Assembly: GCF_002410825.1 (NCBI RefSeq)
Contig: NZ_DHOS01000001.1
Coordinates: 174,574-238,573, forward strand
Reading direction: 5' to 3'
Source: Proteiniphilum sp. UBA5384
GTDB lineage: Bacteria > Bacteroidota > Bacteroidia > Bacteroidales > Dysgonomonadaceae
DNA: 64,000 bases
Shown: positions 1 to 9,139 of the stretch, one piece after another
How the letters are laid out: each line of letters opens with the position of its first letter
Position numbering within the stretch: position 1 is the stretch's first letter
The notes under the pieces: generated by a model
What the model was told of the DNA's origin: nothing
Seen by the model: the letters and a program-made list of their open reading frames with translations, nothing else
Database searches by the model: none
Position numbers and translations under genes: made by a program

Positions 1-1172
1 AATCCACTTAGGCCGGGAAGCCCCAATGATGCCAGCCCTGCAATTACAAATGCTACTCCCAGAAAAGGCATCACTTTCATTAATCCCCCCATTTCGTTGA
101 TCATGCGGGTATGTGTCCGCTGATAGATGGTTCCGATCAAGGCGAAGAAGAGTGCCGTCATCAAGCCATGCGAAAGCATTTGTAGTACGGCTCCCGTCAT
201 GGCGGTGCGGGTGAGCATCAGGATGGCAAACAGCACCAGATTACAGTGGCTGACGGAAGAGTAAGCATTGATATATTTTAAGTCGCGTTGGTGTATAGCT
301 GATAATGCGCCATAGAAAACGCCTGTGGCCGTGAGTACAAGGAATAGGGGAGCAAGGATTTCAGCGGCCTCCGGCATCAGGTAAATCGATACACGGAAGC
401 AGCCATATCCCCCCAGTTTCATCAATACGCCGGCATGAAGCATCGAGACGGCTGTAGGGGCCGAAGCATGACCGTCGGGTGACCAGGTATGGAACGGGAA
501 AAGGGCGCCCAGCACACCAAAGCCGATAAAAGTAAGGGTGAAGAAGAAGAGTTGTTTATCCAATGGAATGTGGATGTTGGCAATATCGAGGATATTCATG
601 CTTACCGCTCCCGCGCTGAAGTAGATTCCGAGGATCCCCACCAACAGTAAAGAGGATGCACCCATCAACATCAGTGTCAGCTTCATGGCGGAGTACTCCT
701 TTTTTCCGCTGCCCCAGATACCGATCAAAAGGTACATGGGAATGAGTGCTACTTCATAAAACATAAATAGGGTGAACAGGTCGGTGGTGATGAAGAATCC
801 GAATACTCCTAAGGAGAGCAGGCAGAACCACAGGAAAAACTCTTTGGTGAGGGGTTGGATATTCCACGAAATGAAGGTGCCGGTGAGAACAATCACTGAA
901 GAGAGGCAGAGCATCGCTACCGAAACACCGTCCACACCCAATGAAAAGCCTATGTTCAGCGGCTTATACCACATGTGGGTGGAGGTGAAGAGCATGGTGC
1001 CTGTTGTCGTATCATTTTCTGTGACATAACGTATCACCAGGTAAACGGATGCGGCTACCAAAGCTATACTGCCGGTTACCATTATAGCCAGTATCTGTTT
1101 ACGGTTCCTTGCAGCAAACAAGGAGAGCAACATAATTACCGGTATGAGGATGAATATTATCAGGAAGTTCAT
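1..1172 (-). CDS. nuoM: NADH-quinone oxidoreductase subunit M (partial, C-terminus beyond left edge)
   Basis: An open frame starts with ATG at 1172-1170 and reads without stop to the left edge (390 codons; the family is usually about 490-500). The start MNFLIIFILIPVIMLL is a membrane helix. Further in, HTWSPDGHASAPTAVSM followed by LHAGVLMKLGGYG is the proton-antiporter-like core of NuoM/MrpD proteins. NuoM is one of the three proton-pumping membrane subunits of complex I. The start lies 24 bp after the nuoL stop, so the two are surely co-transcribed. nuoN would be expected just beyond the edge, as in other Bacteroidales nuo operons. Confidence 0.93.
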   Translation of the reverse strand, partial: MNFLIIFILIPVIMLLSLFAARNRKQILAIMVTGSIALVAASVYLVIRYVTENDTTTGTMLFTSTHMWYKPLNIGFSLGVDGVSVAMLCLSSVIVLTGTFISWNIQPLTKEFFLWFCLLSLGVFGFFITTDLFTLFMFYEVALIPMYLLIGIWGSGKKEYSAMKLTLMLMGASSLLLVGILGIYFSAGAVSMNILDIANIHIPLDKQLFFFTLTFIGFGVLGALFPFHTWSPDGHASAPTAVSMLHAGVLMKLGGYGCFRVSIYLMPEAAEILAPLFLVLTATGVFYGALSAIHQRDLKYINAYSSVSHCNLVLFAILMLTRTAMTGAVLQMLSHGLMTALFFALIGTIYQRTHTRMINEMGGLMKVMPFLGVAFVIAGLASLGLPGLSG

Positions 1173-1196
1173 ATTAGTTGATGTGATGATGTGTGA

Positions 1197-3131
1197 CTAA
1201 TGGGTGAATAGAATTGTCAGGAATGTGATCAGTAGGGTGGCGAAGAGGAATACCCAGGCATACCACTGTACGCTTCCTGACTGGAATCCTTTGACGGCTT
1301 CAGAGGTACGGGTGGTGATCCATCCCAGACCGTTAATGGCGCCGTCGATCACATGACGGTCGAACCAGGCGAAAGGACGGGAAATGCCGTTGAAGATAAT
1401 CTTCTTGGTAATAAATTGATACACTTCATCTATATAAAACCTGTGATAGGCGGCTTTATACAATCCTTGCATCCTGCCTGCAAGTCGCGCCGGTTGGTCA
1501 TTTTCTTTCCGGTAAAGGATGGTTGCCAGCCCGATTGCTGCCAATGCCACCACTACACTGATGATGGCGATGGTAGTATCCAGATGGATCGTATATTGGG
1601 TATGGTCGGCGGTAACGAATTTTCCGAAAGGTATAAATCCTCCCACAAGAGTGAGCAGTGCCAGGAACATCAGAGGGATGGTCATCGACCGTGGGCTTTC
1701 ATGGGGAAGGTGGCCTCCATGTACTTCATATTCCTTATTCCAGAAAATACGATAGTAGAGTCGGAACATATAAAAGGCGGTCAGTCCAGCTGTGATGGTC
1801 ATCCATATTCCCATTCCCGTGCCGAAGCCATAGGCAGCAGTCATGATCTCATCCTTACTTACAAATCCCGAAAAAGGAGGGATTCCCGCTATAGCCAGAC
1901 AGGCAATCAGGAAGGTGATATGGGTGATGGGCATATATTTCCTCAATCCGCCCATATCTGCCATCTCGTTGCTGTGTACCGCATGGATGATAGATCCTGC
2001 ACCAAGGAACAATAGCGATTTAAACATGGCGTGGGTAAACAAGTGGAACATTGAAGCCATATATCCCAGTCCGCCGTGCTCGTGTTCTGCCAGTTGCATC
2101 GAGGTGGAAACGCCGAGGGCGACCATCATGAATCCTATCTGGGAGATGGTGGAAAAGGCGAGCACCCGTTTGATATCGGTCTGTACAATAGCGATCACCG
2201 CGGCAAACATGGCGGTGAAAGCACCTCCATAAGCAATGCCCTGCAGCACTTCGGGGGTGAAACCGATATAAATGGGGAACATCCGCGCTACCAGATATAC
2301 GCCGGCTACCACCATCGTGGCGGCGTGGATCAATGCCGATACGGGAGTAGGTCCTTCCATCGCGTCGGGCAGCCAGATATGAAGGGGGAACATGGCCGAC
2401 TTTCCGGCAGCGCCGATAAAGATCAATGCCATTGCCCAAGTGAGGGCCGATGCACCGATAAAGGTAGATCCCATCGCCCCGCTGAGGATGCTGCCGTCAC
2501 CGATCAGAAGCGCTTCGAAATCGAAGGTCTGGGTGAAGTAGGAGAGTACCAGTATCCCGATAAGGAAAAAGAAATCGGCAAACCGGGTGACGATAAATGC
2601 TTTCTTGGAAGCTGCTACCGCCGCCGGTTTGGTATAATAAAAGCCAATCAGGAGGTAAGAAGAAACGCCAACCAACTCCCAGAAGATATACATCTGGAAG
2701 ATGTTGGTCGCCAGTACCAAACCGAGCATTGAGAAGGTGAAAAGCGACAGGAATGCATAATAACGCTGAAATCCCTTTTCTCCTTTCATATAACCCATGC
2801 TATAGATATGTACCATCAGCGATACGGTGGAAATAACCACCAGCATCAATACTGAAATGGGATCGAGTAGGATACCCAGGTCGATATGCAGTTTTTCTCC
2901 CACATGCAGCCATGTGAAATTATAAGGAGTCAGCGTTTGCCATACGCCGCTTATATTTTGAGAACTAAAATAATCATAAGCGGTATAATAAGATAATAGC
3001 GTGACCGCTGTAAGGGACAGGGTCCCGACTATTCCGGCGACAGCCGGTTTTAGTTTCGTGCCCGATAAACCGATAAACAGGAATGAGCACAATGGCAACA
3101 GCAGAATGAGTAGTGTATAATCCATATCCAT
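1197..3131 (-). CDS. nuoL: NADH-quinone oxidoreductase subunit L
   Basis: This 644-residue polytopic membrane protein is the distal proton-pumping subunit of complex I. The motif LPDAMEGPTPVSALIHAAT followed by MVVAGVYLVAR is diagnostic of NuoL/ND5, and SYLLIGFYYTKP lies on the conserved helix 5. The C-terminal lateral amphipathic region (around 540-600) and last transmembrane helix are present, so the protein is full length. The start codon overlaps the nuoK stop in a TAATG arrangement at 3129-3133, which suggests translational coupling. Confidence 0.97.
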   Translation of the reverse strand: MDMDYTLLILLLPLCSFLFIGLSGTKLKPAVAGIVGTLSLTAVTLLSYYTAYDYFSSQNISGVWQTLTPYNFTWLHVGEKLHIDLGILLDPISVLMLVVISTVSLMVHIYSMGYMKGEKGFQRYYAFLSLFTFSMLGLVLATNIFQMYIFWELVGVSSYLLIGFYYTKPAAVAASKKAFIVTRFADFFFLIGILVLSYFTQTFDFEALLIGDGSILSGAMGSTFIGASALTWAMALIFIGAAGKSAMFPLHIWLPDAMEGPTPVSALIHAATMVVAGVYLVARMFPIYIGFTPEVLQGIAYGGAFTAMFAAVIAIVQTDIKRVLAFSTISQIGFMMVALGVSTSMQLAEHEHGGLGYMASMFHLFTHAMFKSLLFLGAGSIIHAVHSNEMADMGGLRKYMPITHITFLIACLAIAGIPPFSGFVSKDEIMTAAYGFGTGMGIWMTITAGLTAFYMFRLYYRIFWNKEYEVHGGHLPHESPRSMTIPLMFLALLTLVGGFIPFGKFVTADHTQYTIHLDTTIAIISVVVALAAIGLATILYRKENDQPARLAGRMQGLYKAAYHRFYIDEVYQFITKKIIFNGISRPFAWFDRHVIDGAINGLGWITTRTSEAVKGFQSGSVQWYAWVFLFATLLITFLTILFTH

Positions 3132-3475
3132 TAATTCTTCATTTGTTGTATATTATCGACCTCCGTATTGCCAAATTTCCGGTAGACGTTGATAACGATG
3201 GCGATGGCTACTGCTGTTTCACAGGCTGAAATGGCAATGACGAACAACGCATAAAACAGGCCTTCCATCCGGTCGGGGAACAGGTAGCGGTTGAATGCGG
3301 CGAAATTGATGTCGACCGAATTCAGAATCAACTCAATGGAAATCAGGATCAGAATCAGGTTCTTACGGGTAAAGAAACCGTAAATCCCGGCAAAAAACAT
3401 AATCAGGCTTACGATCAGGTATGCCGTTAAGGGGATTGGTGCCCCCCCTGATGTATTTACTATTAATTCTCCCAT
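3131..3475 (-). CDS. nuoK: NADH-quinone oxidoreductase subunit K
   Basis: A 114-residue protein with three transmembrane helices, equivalent to ND4L. The segments FFTRKNLILILISIELIL and ALFVIAISACETAVAIAI carry the conserved membrane glutamates of NuoK (SIELIL and ACETAVA). It forms part of the proton path between the antiporter subunits and the quinone site. It is slightly longer than the usual ~100 residues because of a polar N-terminal leader and an 18-residue hydrophilic tail. The gene is 3 bp downstream of nuoJ and overlaps nuoL by one base. Confidence 0.96.
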   Translation of the reverse strand: MGELIVNTSGGAPIPLTAYLIVSLIMFFAGIYGFFTRKNLILILISIELILNSVDINFAAFNRYLFPDRMEGLFYALFVIAISACETAVAIAIVINVYRKFGNTEVDNIQQMKN

Positions 3476-3478
3476 ATT

Positions 3479-4024
3479 TTATTTATGATCTAAATCTTTA
3501 TTGTCGTTTGTTTCGATATTCTTTTCTTTTCTTGCAATCATGATGGCGCCGATGATACATGCCAGCAATAATAAGCTTATTGCTTCAAAGGGCAGCAGGA
3601 ACTGGTATTTTTCGGTTCCCATCATCGCACGACCTATATCTTGCATGTTTATCTCATTTATTTTCAGGTAATTGTAGACTCGGGTAACATTCCGGAGGAT
3701 GATATATCCACACAAAATGAGTCCGCCGCCAGAAAGTAATATCGAAGAAATTATTTTTAAATTTGTTCTCCGTTCAACAATTTTTCCCGGCTTGTGGGTA
3801 AGGAATATTGCCATAATGAACAATACCATAATACCACCCGCGTACACTGTAACCTGTACGGCAAAGAGGAAATGGTAGTTGAGCATCAGGAATAATCCGG
3901 CTGTAGCCAAGAGGACGAACAGCAGGTAGATTGCCGAACGGATGATTCGTTTGCTTGTGACGGCCAGTACCGAAAACAGCGCTATCGCAATGGCCAAAAT
4001 CGAGAAAATAATTTGTTCTAACAT
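3479..4024 (-). CDS. nuoJ: NADH-quinone oxidoreductase subunit J
   Basis: A 181-residue membrane protein, equivalent to ND6. It has the expected five hydrophobic segments and the conserved region VQVTVYAGGIMVLFIMAIF, whose glycine-rich stretch is the flexible helix 3 of ND6/NuoJ. The C-terminus is charged (KEKNIETNDNKDLDHK) and cytoplasmic. It follows nuoI by 4 bp in the same operon. Confidence 0.96.
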   Translation of the reverse strand: MLEQIIFSILAIAIALFSVLAVTSKRIIRSAIYLLFVLLATAGLFLMLNYHFLFAVQVTVYAGGIMVLFIMAIFLTHKPGKIVERRTNLKIISSILLSGGGLILCGYIILRNVTRVYNYLKINEINMQDIGRAMMGTEKYQFLLPFEAISLLLLACIIGAIMIARKEKNIETNDNKDLDHK

Positions 4025-4028
4025 AGTT

Positions 4029-4502
4029 TTACTTTTTCTTATCTCTTAATTTGGAGCCCGGCTTATTTAGTTGATGTACCAATTTATTCCTGTCGAATAC
4101 GGCGCCCTCAAAGTCATTATTGAAGATGATAGCATTCGAGGGACAGGTGATGACGCAGAGGTTACAATAGGTACAACTTCCGTAATCCCAGATATGTTTA
4201 TCCAATATTTTTTTCTTTTTACCCTCTTCCGTCTCAATAGAAGCAGATATCACCTTGATAGTGCCATTGGGGCAATTCATCATGCAAATGCCGCAGGCGG
4301 TACAAGCGTGTTCATTGTTTTCGTCGTGCGGCATGATCAGTTCTGATCGCCAACGGTCGGAGATGACCAATGTTTCCCTGTTTTCGGGATATTCCATAGT
4401 CACTTTTTTTGTCCAGAACTCTTTCCATGTAACGCCCATCCCTTTCAGAAGCGACCGAAGTGACGTGAAAATCCCGGAAATATATTTTGAAAATGATTGC
4501 AT
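4029..4502 (-). CDS. nuoI: NADH-quinone oxidoreductase subunit I (2x[4Fe-4S])
   Basis: A 157-residue ferredoxin-like subunit of the peripheral arm. Two CxxCxxCxxxCP motifs are intact: cysteines 67, 70, 73, 77 and 110, 113, 116, 120. They bind clusters N6a and N6b, which pass electrons to NuoB. The N-terminal 30 residues are amphipathic and should lie along the membrane. It sits between nuoH and nuoJ, the normal order. Confidence 0.97.
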   Translation of the reverse strand: MQSFSKYISGIFTSLRSLLKGMGVTWKEFWTKKVTMEYPENRETLVISDRWRSELIMPHDENNEHACTACGICMMNCPNGTIKVISASIETEEGKKKKILDKHIWDYGSCTYCNLCVITCPSNAIIFNNDFEGAVFDRNKLVHQLNKPGSKLRDKKK

Positions 4503-4554
4503 CTTTTTTTAAATTACCAATTACCAATTATGAGTTGTTGCCAATTGTCCACTG
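4503..4554. repeat. AT-rich spacer with short tandem words between nuoI and nuoH
   Basis: The 52-bp gap holds a tandem word (AATTACC AATTACC AATTATG) and CCAATTGTCC. Its complement resembles the word TTGGTAATTAGTAATTA in the rfbD leader near 24213. It seems to belong to a loose family of intergenic repeat words seen at several operon-internal gaps in this window. No gene or hairpin terminator is visible. Confidence 0.45.
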
Positions 4555-5676
4555 TCAATTTCCGAACAGAATGGGAAACAGATCGGTCAGCGTCCATCCG
4601 GCCAGTACGATTAGTACCATTATCAGAATGTTTACCAGATTAATAGGGAGGAGATACTTCCATTCCAAATTAAGTAACAGATCAATACGCAAGCGCGGAA
4701 ATGACCAACGTACCCATAGGCTGATAAATACCAGTACGGCCGTCTTACCGATAAACCATACATAAGAAGGGATGTACCACATGATCTGATTGAAAGCGTC
4801 CATCCCTTTTATCTGGATAGGCATCCATCCGCCCAGAAAGACGGTTGTGGCGATGGCGGCGATAATGAACATATTGAGGTATTCTGCCAGATAATAGAAA
4901 CCGAACTGCATACCAGAATATTCGGTATGGTATCCGGCTGTGAGCTCGCCTTCGGCTTCGGGCAGGTCGAACGGAGCCCGGTTAGTTTCCGCATGTCCGG
5001 AGATCAGGTAGATTACGAAGGCGACAATAGCCGGTATATGCCCGTTAAAAATATTCCAGGCATAACGCTGGTTTTCTACAATTTCTGATAACTGCATTGT
5101 GCCGGTCATCACCACTATTGTCATCAGTGCAAATGCAGCCGACAGTTCATAGCTGATAAACTGGGCGCCACTTCTCATCGCTCCGATCATCGAATATTTA
5201 TTGTTACTCGACCATCCGGCCAGGAGTACGCCGATGATTCCCAGCGAAGAGACGGCCAATACGTAAACGATTCCAATGTTAAAATCGACCGCCTGTAATC
5301 CCTGTCCGAACGGTATGGCACCAAAGGCCATTACCGAAGCGCATATTACAAAGAAAGGGGCAGCATAAAACAGGAATCTGTCCACCCTGTTGATATGGAT
5401 AATCTCTTTGATCAAGATTTTGATCATATCGGCTATACTCTGGATAAAACCATATTTACCCACGCGGTTGGGACCTAATCGCGCCTGAAAAAAAGCGGTT
5501 ACTTTTCGTTCTGCATAAATCAGGATTAAGGCAATTACCGCATAGGCAGCCAATACTGCAATAAGGATCAGTAAGCCTTCAATCAATGATGCCCAAAACG
5601 GCGGCAGATTACCCCTGAGGAATAAATCGAGTTGCAAGAGCAATCCGTTCAGTTCTAATGGCTGTTTGTAGTTCAT
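4555..5676 (-). CDS. nuoH: NADH-quinone oxidoreductase subunit H
   Basis: A 373-residue membrane subunit, equivalent to ND1, which forms the entry to the quinone chamber together with NuoB and NuoD. Visible signatures are YAERKVTAFFQARLGPNR near residue 75, and ETNRAPFDLPEAEGELTAG with its conserved acidic loop. Eight to nine transmembrane segments are present. Directly following nuoCD, with no nuoE, nuoF or nuoG in between, it shows that this operon encodes the form of complex I lacking the NADH-oxidising module. Confidence 0.97.
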   Translation of the reverse strand: MNYKQPLELNGLLLQLDLFLRGNLPPFWASLIEGLLILIAVLAAYAVIALILIYAERKVTAFFQARLGPNRVGKYGFIQSIADMIKILIKEIIHINRVDRFLFYAAPFFVICASVMAFGAIPFGQGLQAVDFNIGIVYVLAVSSLGIIGVLLAGWSSNNKYSMIGAMRSGAQFISYELSAAFALMTIVVMTGTMQLSEIVENQRYAWNIFNGHIPAIVAFVIYLISGHAETNRAPFDLPEAEGELTAGYHTEYSGMQFGFYYLAEYLNMFIIAAIATTVFLGGWMPIQIKGMDAFNQIMWYIPSYVWFIGKTAVLVFISLWVRWSFPRLRIDLLLNLEWKYLLPINLVNILIMVLIVLAGWTLTDLFPILFGN

Positions 5677-5706
5677 ACGATTACAACTATTTATTTTTCT
5701 TGCTAC

Positions 5707-7338
5707 TTATCGGTCTATATCGGGTATCACATAATCCATGGATCCGCCGATACCGATGAAGTCGGAGAGTAATTCATTCTTACAGATCAGAGGCATCACT
5801 GAAACGGCGGATAGGGAGGGAGACCGGAATTTTACCCTGTATGGATGTTTATCACCTTTGCTCTCTATGAAGACACCGAATTCACCCTTGCCGGTCTCCA
5901 CACTCTGAAAATATTGTCCTTCGGGTAATCGCAGTACCGGTTTTACTGTTCCTACTATGTTCCCTTCAGGTATATTGTCGATGAGTTGTTCGATGATTTG
6001 TAACGACACCTCTATTTCATCTAGTCGGTTCAGATAACGGGCATAGGAGTCGCCTTCGGTACGGATCACTTCCTTGAATTCTATCCGGTCGTAAAGTGAA
6101 TAGGGTTTGTATTTGCGTACATCACACGACCATCCTGATCCTCGACCGGCAGGTCCTGTCACACCATAACTGACGGCGTCGGTGAAACTTAGGTTGCCTA
6201 CGCCAATCATACGCCTGAGTACAATCGGGTTATGTGAAAAGAAATCGTCATATTCTTTCAACTTATCTCGCATATAGGGGATAAATGCTTTTACATCTTT
6301 CTGAAAGTCGGTATAGATATCGAACATTACTCCTCCTATCACGTCCTGATTGATAATCAGTCTTCCACCGCAGGTTTTGTCAAAAATGTCGAGGATATGT
6401 TCCCGTTCCCGCATCCCGTAAATAAAGGCGGTGGTAGCTCCCAGATCGTTGCAGTGTGCGGCGAATGCCAGCAGGTGGGAACTGATGCGGTTCAGTTCAT
6501 CCATAATCACACGGATATATTCAGCCCGTGGTGGCACCTCAATACCAACTGCTTTTTCTACACACATGCAGAGTGCATGGCGGTTAATATTGGCCGAGAG
6601 GTAATCCAGCCGATCGGTAAAATGCAGTATCTGGGGATAGGTGAGGCTTTCACACAGTTTTTCAATACCCCGGTGGATATATCCGCTCTTGACATCGATT
6701 TTCTTGACAATTTCGCCGTTGAGTGCGGTTCTAAAATGCATTACCCCGTGAGTGGAAGGATGCTGGGGCCCTATATTGACGATATAATCATCATCTTCAA
6801 ATACTTTAACCGTACTTTCTATTAAATTCCCTTTGGCATCTTCCATGATACGGGGAGCGATGTCCACGATTTCTTTATTTACGATGGTAATAGGATTCAG
6901 TCCCGGGTTACCATCGTAGTCTTTCCTGAGAGGAAATCCTTTCCAGTCGTCGGATAACAGGAAGCGACGCATATCGGGGTTGTTAATGAAGCGGATGCCG
7001 AACATAGCATATGCTTCCCGTTCGTTGAGATGGGCAGTTTCGTATATATCGGTCACCGAATAGAGAAGCGGATTATCCCGATCTTCTGTTGCCGTGATGA
7101 CCACAATTTCTTTGCTTAGGTCTCCGGAAGAGGAGAGGAGATAGATTACTCCCAGCTTATCTTCCCAATCCATCCCCGTAAGGCTGATAAGATAATCGAA
7201 AGGCAGTTCTTCGTTATCATGAAGCGCTTTGATCAGGGAATATGCCTGTTCAGGAGCGACCGTGACGGTAAATTTCTGTTTCTGTTCAATCACCGCGTCA
7301 CTTACTGTTTTCGATATAAATTGTTGAATATCTCTCAT
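5707..7338 (-). CDS. nuoCD: NADH-quinone oxidoreductase fused subunits C and D
   Basis: A 543-residue fusion. Residues about 1-150 are the 30-kDa NuoC domain, ending in the signature HLNEREAYAMFGIRF and GFPLRKDYDGNPG. Residues about 165-543 are the 49-kDa NuoD domain, with VNIGPQHPSTHGVMHF, IHRGIEKLCES and the C-terminal GSMDYVIPDIDR. The protein scaffolds the quinone-binding site. Fusion of C and D also occurs in enterobacteria and is usual in Bacteroidota. The start MRDIQQFISK is preceded by a 119-bp repeat-rich spacer rather than a tight junction with nuoB. Confidence 0.96.
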   Translation of the reverse strand: MRDIQQFISKTVSDAVIEQKQKFTVTVAPEQAYSLIKALHDNEELPFDYLISLTGMDWEDKLGVIYLLSSSGDLSKEIVVITATEDRDNPLLYSVTDIYETAHLNEREAYAMFGIRFINNPDMRRFLLSDDWKGFPLRKDYDGNPGLNPITIVNKEIVDIAPRIMEDAKGNLIESTVKVFEDDDYIVNIGPQHPSTHGVMHFRTALNGEIVKKIDVKSGYIHRGIEKLCESLTYPQILHFTDRLDYLSANINRHALCMCVEKAVGIEVPPRAEYIRVIMDELNRISSHLLAFAAHCNDLGATTAFIYGMREREHILDIFDKTCGGRLIINQDVIGGVMFDIYTDFQKDVKAFIPYMRDKLKEYDDFFSHNPIVLRRMIGVGNLSFTDAVSYGVTGPAGRGSGWSCDVRKYKPYSLYDRIEFKEVIRTEGDSYARYLNRLDEIEVSLQIIEQLIDNIPEGNIVGTVKPVLRLPEGQYFQSVETGKGEFGVFIESKGDKHPYRVKFRSPSLSAVSVMPLICKNELLSDFIGIGGSMDYVIPDIDR

Positions 7339-7457
7339 TTGTTTTGAAAATTGAAAAATGGAAATTGGAAATGAAATCAGTAAATTATCAGATTACCGAA
7401 TCATCACTACTTCCCAAATGTCGGGACAAGTTGTCCCGATTTATCGGGATCATCACA
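7339..7457. repeat. Intergenic spacer with nested CGGGA palindromes and repeated words
   Basis: The 119-bp gap between nuoB and nuoCD contains two overlapping inverted repeats: CGGGACAAGTTGTCCCG (8-bp arms) and CCCGATTTATCGGG (6-bp arms), within about 7421-7449. The 16-nt word AATCAGTAAATTATCA at 7375-7390 recurs exactly at 11028-11043 between atpC and atpD. A related CCCGATAACTCGGG palindrome lies just after the DUF4924 gene near 24157-24170. This could be an mRNA-processing or small mobile-repeat element; no gene is present. Confidence 0.5.
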
Positions 7458-8093
7458 TCATCCTCCGGTCCCCGGGTCAATGGTTTCTCCTGTATCGGGG
7501 TCTGTGAGTGTTTCCGGATTGTAGGGCCGTACAATATGCCTTTGTTCGAAAAAATTTTCGACTTTCACTTTGCGTTGTAATTGAAGCAAACCATAAAAAA
7601 GTGATTCGGGACGCGGAGGACAACCGGGTACATATACATCTACGGGGATGATCTTGTCCACTCCGCTGACAACATGGTAGGAGTTCACAAAGGGGCCGCC
7701 CGATATCGCACAGGCTCCCATTGCCACCACATATTTCGGTTCCGCCATCTGGTCGTATACCCTGCGTAAGAGTGGAGCCATTTTATTGACAATGGTACCT
7801 GCCACCACCATCAGGTCAGCTTGCCGCGGACTGTTACGTGTCACTTCCATCCCAAACCGGGCCAGGTCATAGTGGGCAGCAGCCGCTGCCATAAACTCAA
7901 TGCCGCAGCAACTAGTGGCAAAAGCCAGCGGCCATAATGAATTGGATCGTCCCCAGTTGACTACTTCGTCGAGTTTGCCCAGCACCAGAGGAGTACCACC
8001 AGCTCTCAGTTGGTCGATATATGATTGCAGAGTGTCGTTATCTTTGAACTCTTCTGCAGGAAGACCTTTAATTTTTATATCCTTTACGTCCAT
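7458..8093 (-). CDS. nuoB: NADH-quinone oxidoreductase subunit B
   Basis: A 211-residue subunit carrying cluster N2, the last iron-sulfur centre before quinone. The four ligands are in place: the tandem cysteines C62-C63 in ATSCCGIEF, C128 in GACAISGGP and C158 in VPGCPPRPE. The C-terminal tail of about 25 residues is acidic and ends in TGG. It overlaps nuoA by 10 bp, which suggests coupled translation. Confidence 0.97.
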   Translation of the reverse strand: MDVKDIKIKGLPAEEFKDNDTLQSYIDQLRAGGTPLVLGKLDEVVNWGRSNSLWPLAFATSCCGIEFMAAAAAHYDLARFGMEVTRNSPRQADLMVVAGTIVNKMAPLLRRVYDQMAEPKYVVAMGACAISGGPFVNSYHVVSGVDKIIPVDVYVPGCPPRPESLFYGLLQLQRKVKVENFFEQRHIVRPYNPETLTDPDTGETIDPGTGG

Positions 8094-8437
8094 TTTAAAA
8101 CTCCTTTTTTCCAGGCATAGGCAAGCCCTAAGCCCAGTATTACCACAAAAATCAGGATATTGACCAATCCAGCCATGCCAATATCTCTAACTACCGTTGA
8201 CCATGGAAAGAGGAAAATCGTTTCCACATCGAACATCAGAAAAAGAATAGCATAAAGGTAATATCCCACCCTGAATTGCATCCAGGATGTACCATGCGTG
8301 GGGAGCCCGCACTCATAGGGTTCTCCTTTCTGAAAGTTGATGGACTTAGGTGATAGGAGCCGGGCAGCAGTTATACCTACTGTAACCAGCGTAATACCCG
8401 CCAACAGCACTATCACGAACAGTGATAAATTATCCAT
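8084..8437 (-). CDS. nuoA: NADH-quinone oxidoreductase subunit A
   Basis: A 117-residue protein with three transmembrane helices, equivalent to ND3. The signature YECGLPTHGTSWMQFRVGYY and the acidic FLMFDVETIFLFPWS are clear. It is the first gene of the nuo operon on the minus strand. The 154 bp upstream (8438-8591) contain no recognisable gene, and I found no exact TAnnTTTG box there. Confidence 0.96.
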   Translation of the reverse strand: MDNLSLFVIVLLAGITLVTVGITAARLLSPKSINFQKGEPYECGLPTHGTSWMQFRVGYYLYAILFLMFDVETIFLFPWSTVVRDIGMAGLVNILIFVVILGLGLAYAWKKGVLKWT

Positions 8438-8591
8438 TGATATATTATTTTAATGTGAATTATAACGATCCGGTGGTGGAAAATCTAATACATTCTCATA
8501 GAAACACAAGTTATATGCCTCTTTTATGCAGTATAATCAATTCAGCAAAAATTGATATAATACTTCTTAGCCGTGTTTTTAGCGATAGGTA

Positions 8592-9047
8592 TTAATAGAA
8601 ATTGTGATAGGGATATATGATCTTGGTAGAAGGGAGTCCTATCTGGATGTTTTTAAAAAAGGAAGAATAAAAATGTACAATATTGTTGATTTTCTCTTCT
8701 ATGGCAAACAGATCGAAACAGTGACCAAGGAACAGGCAAGAGAAAAAAATTAAAGTGAGTCCTGCTTCAGGACAATTGGATGGTGAAAAAAGATGTTCCG
8801 CAAACGAATCACGTACGAATTTCGGAAGGTTGGCATTTGCATTGTTCGTATTGTCAGAACAATTGTGCTCCGGTTTTGCCAAGCTTGCGGTATGGGAAAG
8901 TACGTCTGTTCTTTTTTTTCCGGATAACAAGGAAGGAATGGAGGTGTAGAAAGTGTCCGTCGAATTATCAATGAACATAAATTGTCCGATAATTGACTGT
9001 AAAATAATAGAAAAGCAAAACAAATAAACAAGAAACCGTTTCATTCT
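8592..9047 (-). CDS. Small predicted membrane/secreted protein, function unknown
   Basis: A 151-residue product if translation starts at MKRFLVYLFCFSIILQS, a good signal sequence; an in-frame ATG at 9086 would add 13 residues. A second hydrophobic stretch (GLTLIFFSCLFLGHCFDLF) lies near the middle of the C-terminal half. Between them is a polar region rich in Asn and Ser. I do not recognise a family. A well-formed promoter (-7 at 9140-9147, -33 at 9167-9169) lies directly upstream, which supports a real gene. It sits between atpB and nuoA, on the same strand as both. Confidence 0.5.
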   Translation of the reverse strand, partial: RMKRFLVYLFCFSIILQSIIGQFMFIDNSTDTFYTSIPSLLSGKKRTDVLSHTASLAKPEHNCSDNTNNANANLPKFVRDSFAEHLFSPSNCPEAGLTLIFFSCLFLGHCFDLFAIEEKINNIVHFYSSFFKNIQIGLPSTKIIYPYHNFY

Positions 9048-9139
9048 ATAACAAGAAACCTTTTTAATAATCTCTAAGGGTTGCATTAAAAATTAATGGC
9101 GTCAAAATTTGAATATAAAACCCCTTCTGAATTTGCGTG

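Noticed and set aside
1353..2015. Long plus-strand open frame opposite nuoL
   Set aside because: It is antisense to a clear nuoL, has no family motif and is rich in Cys, His and Arg as expected from a shadow frame.
2020..2439. Alternative minus-strand frame within nuoL
   Set aside because: It is a +1 shadow of the conserved proton-channel core, with no independent evidence.
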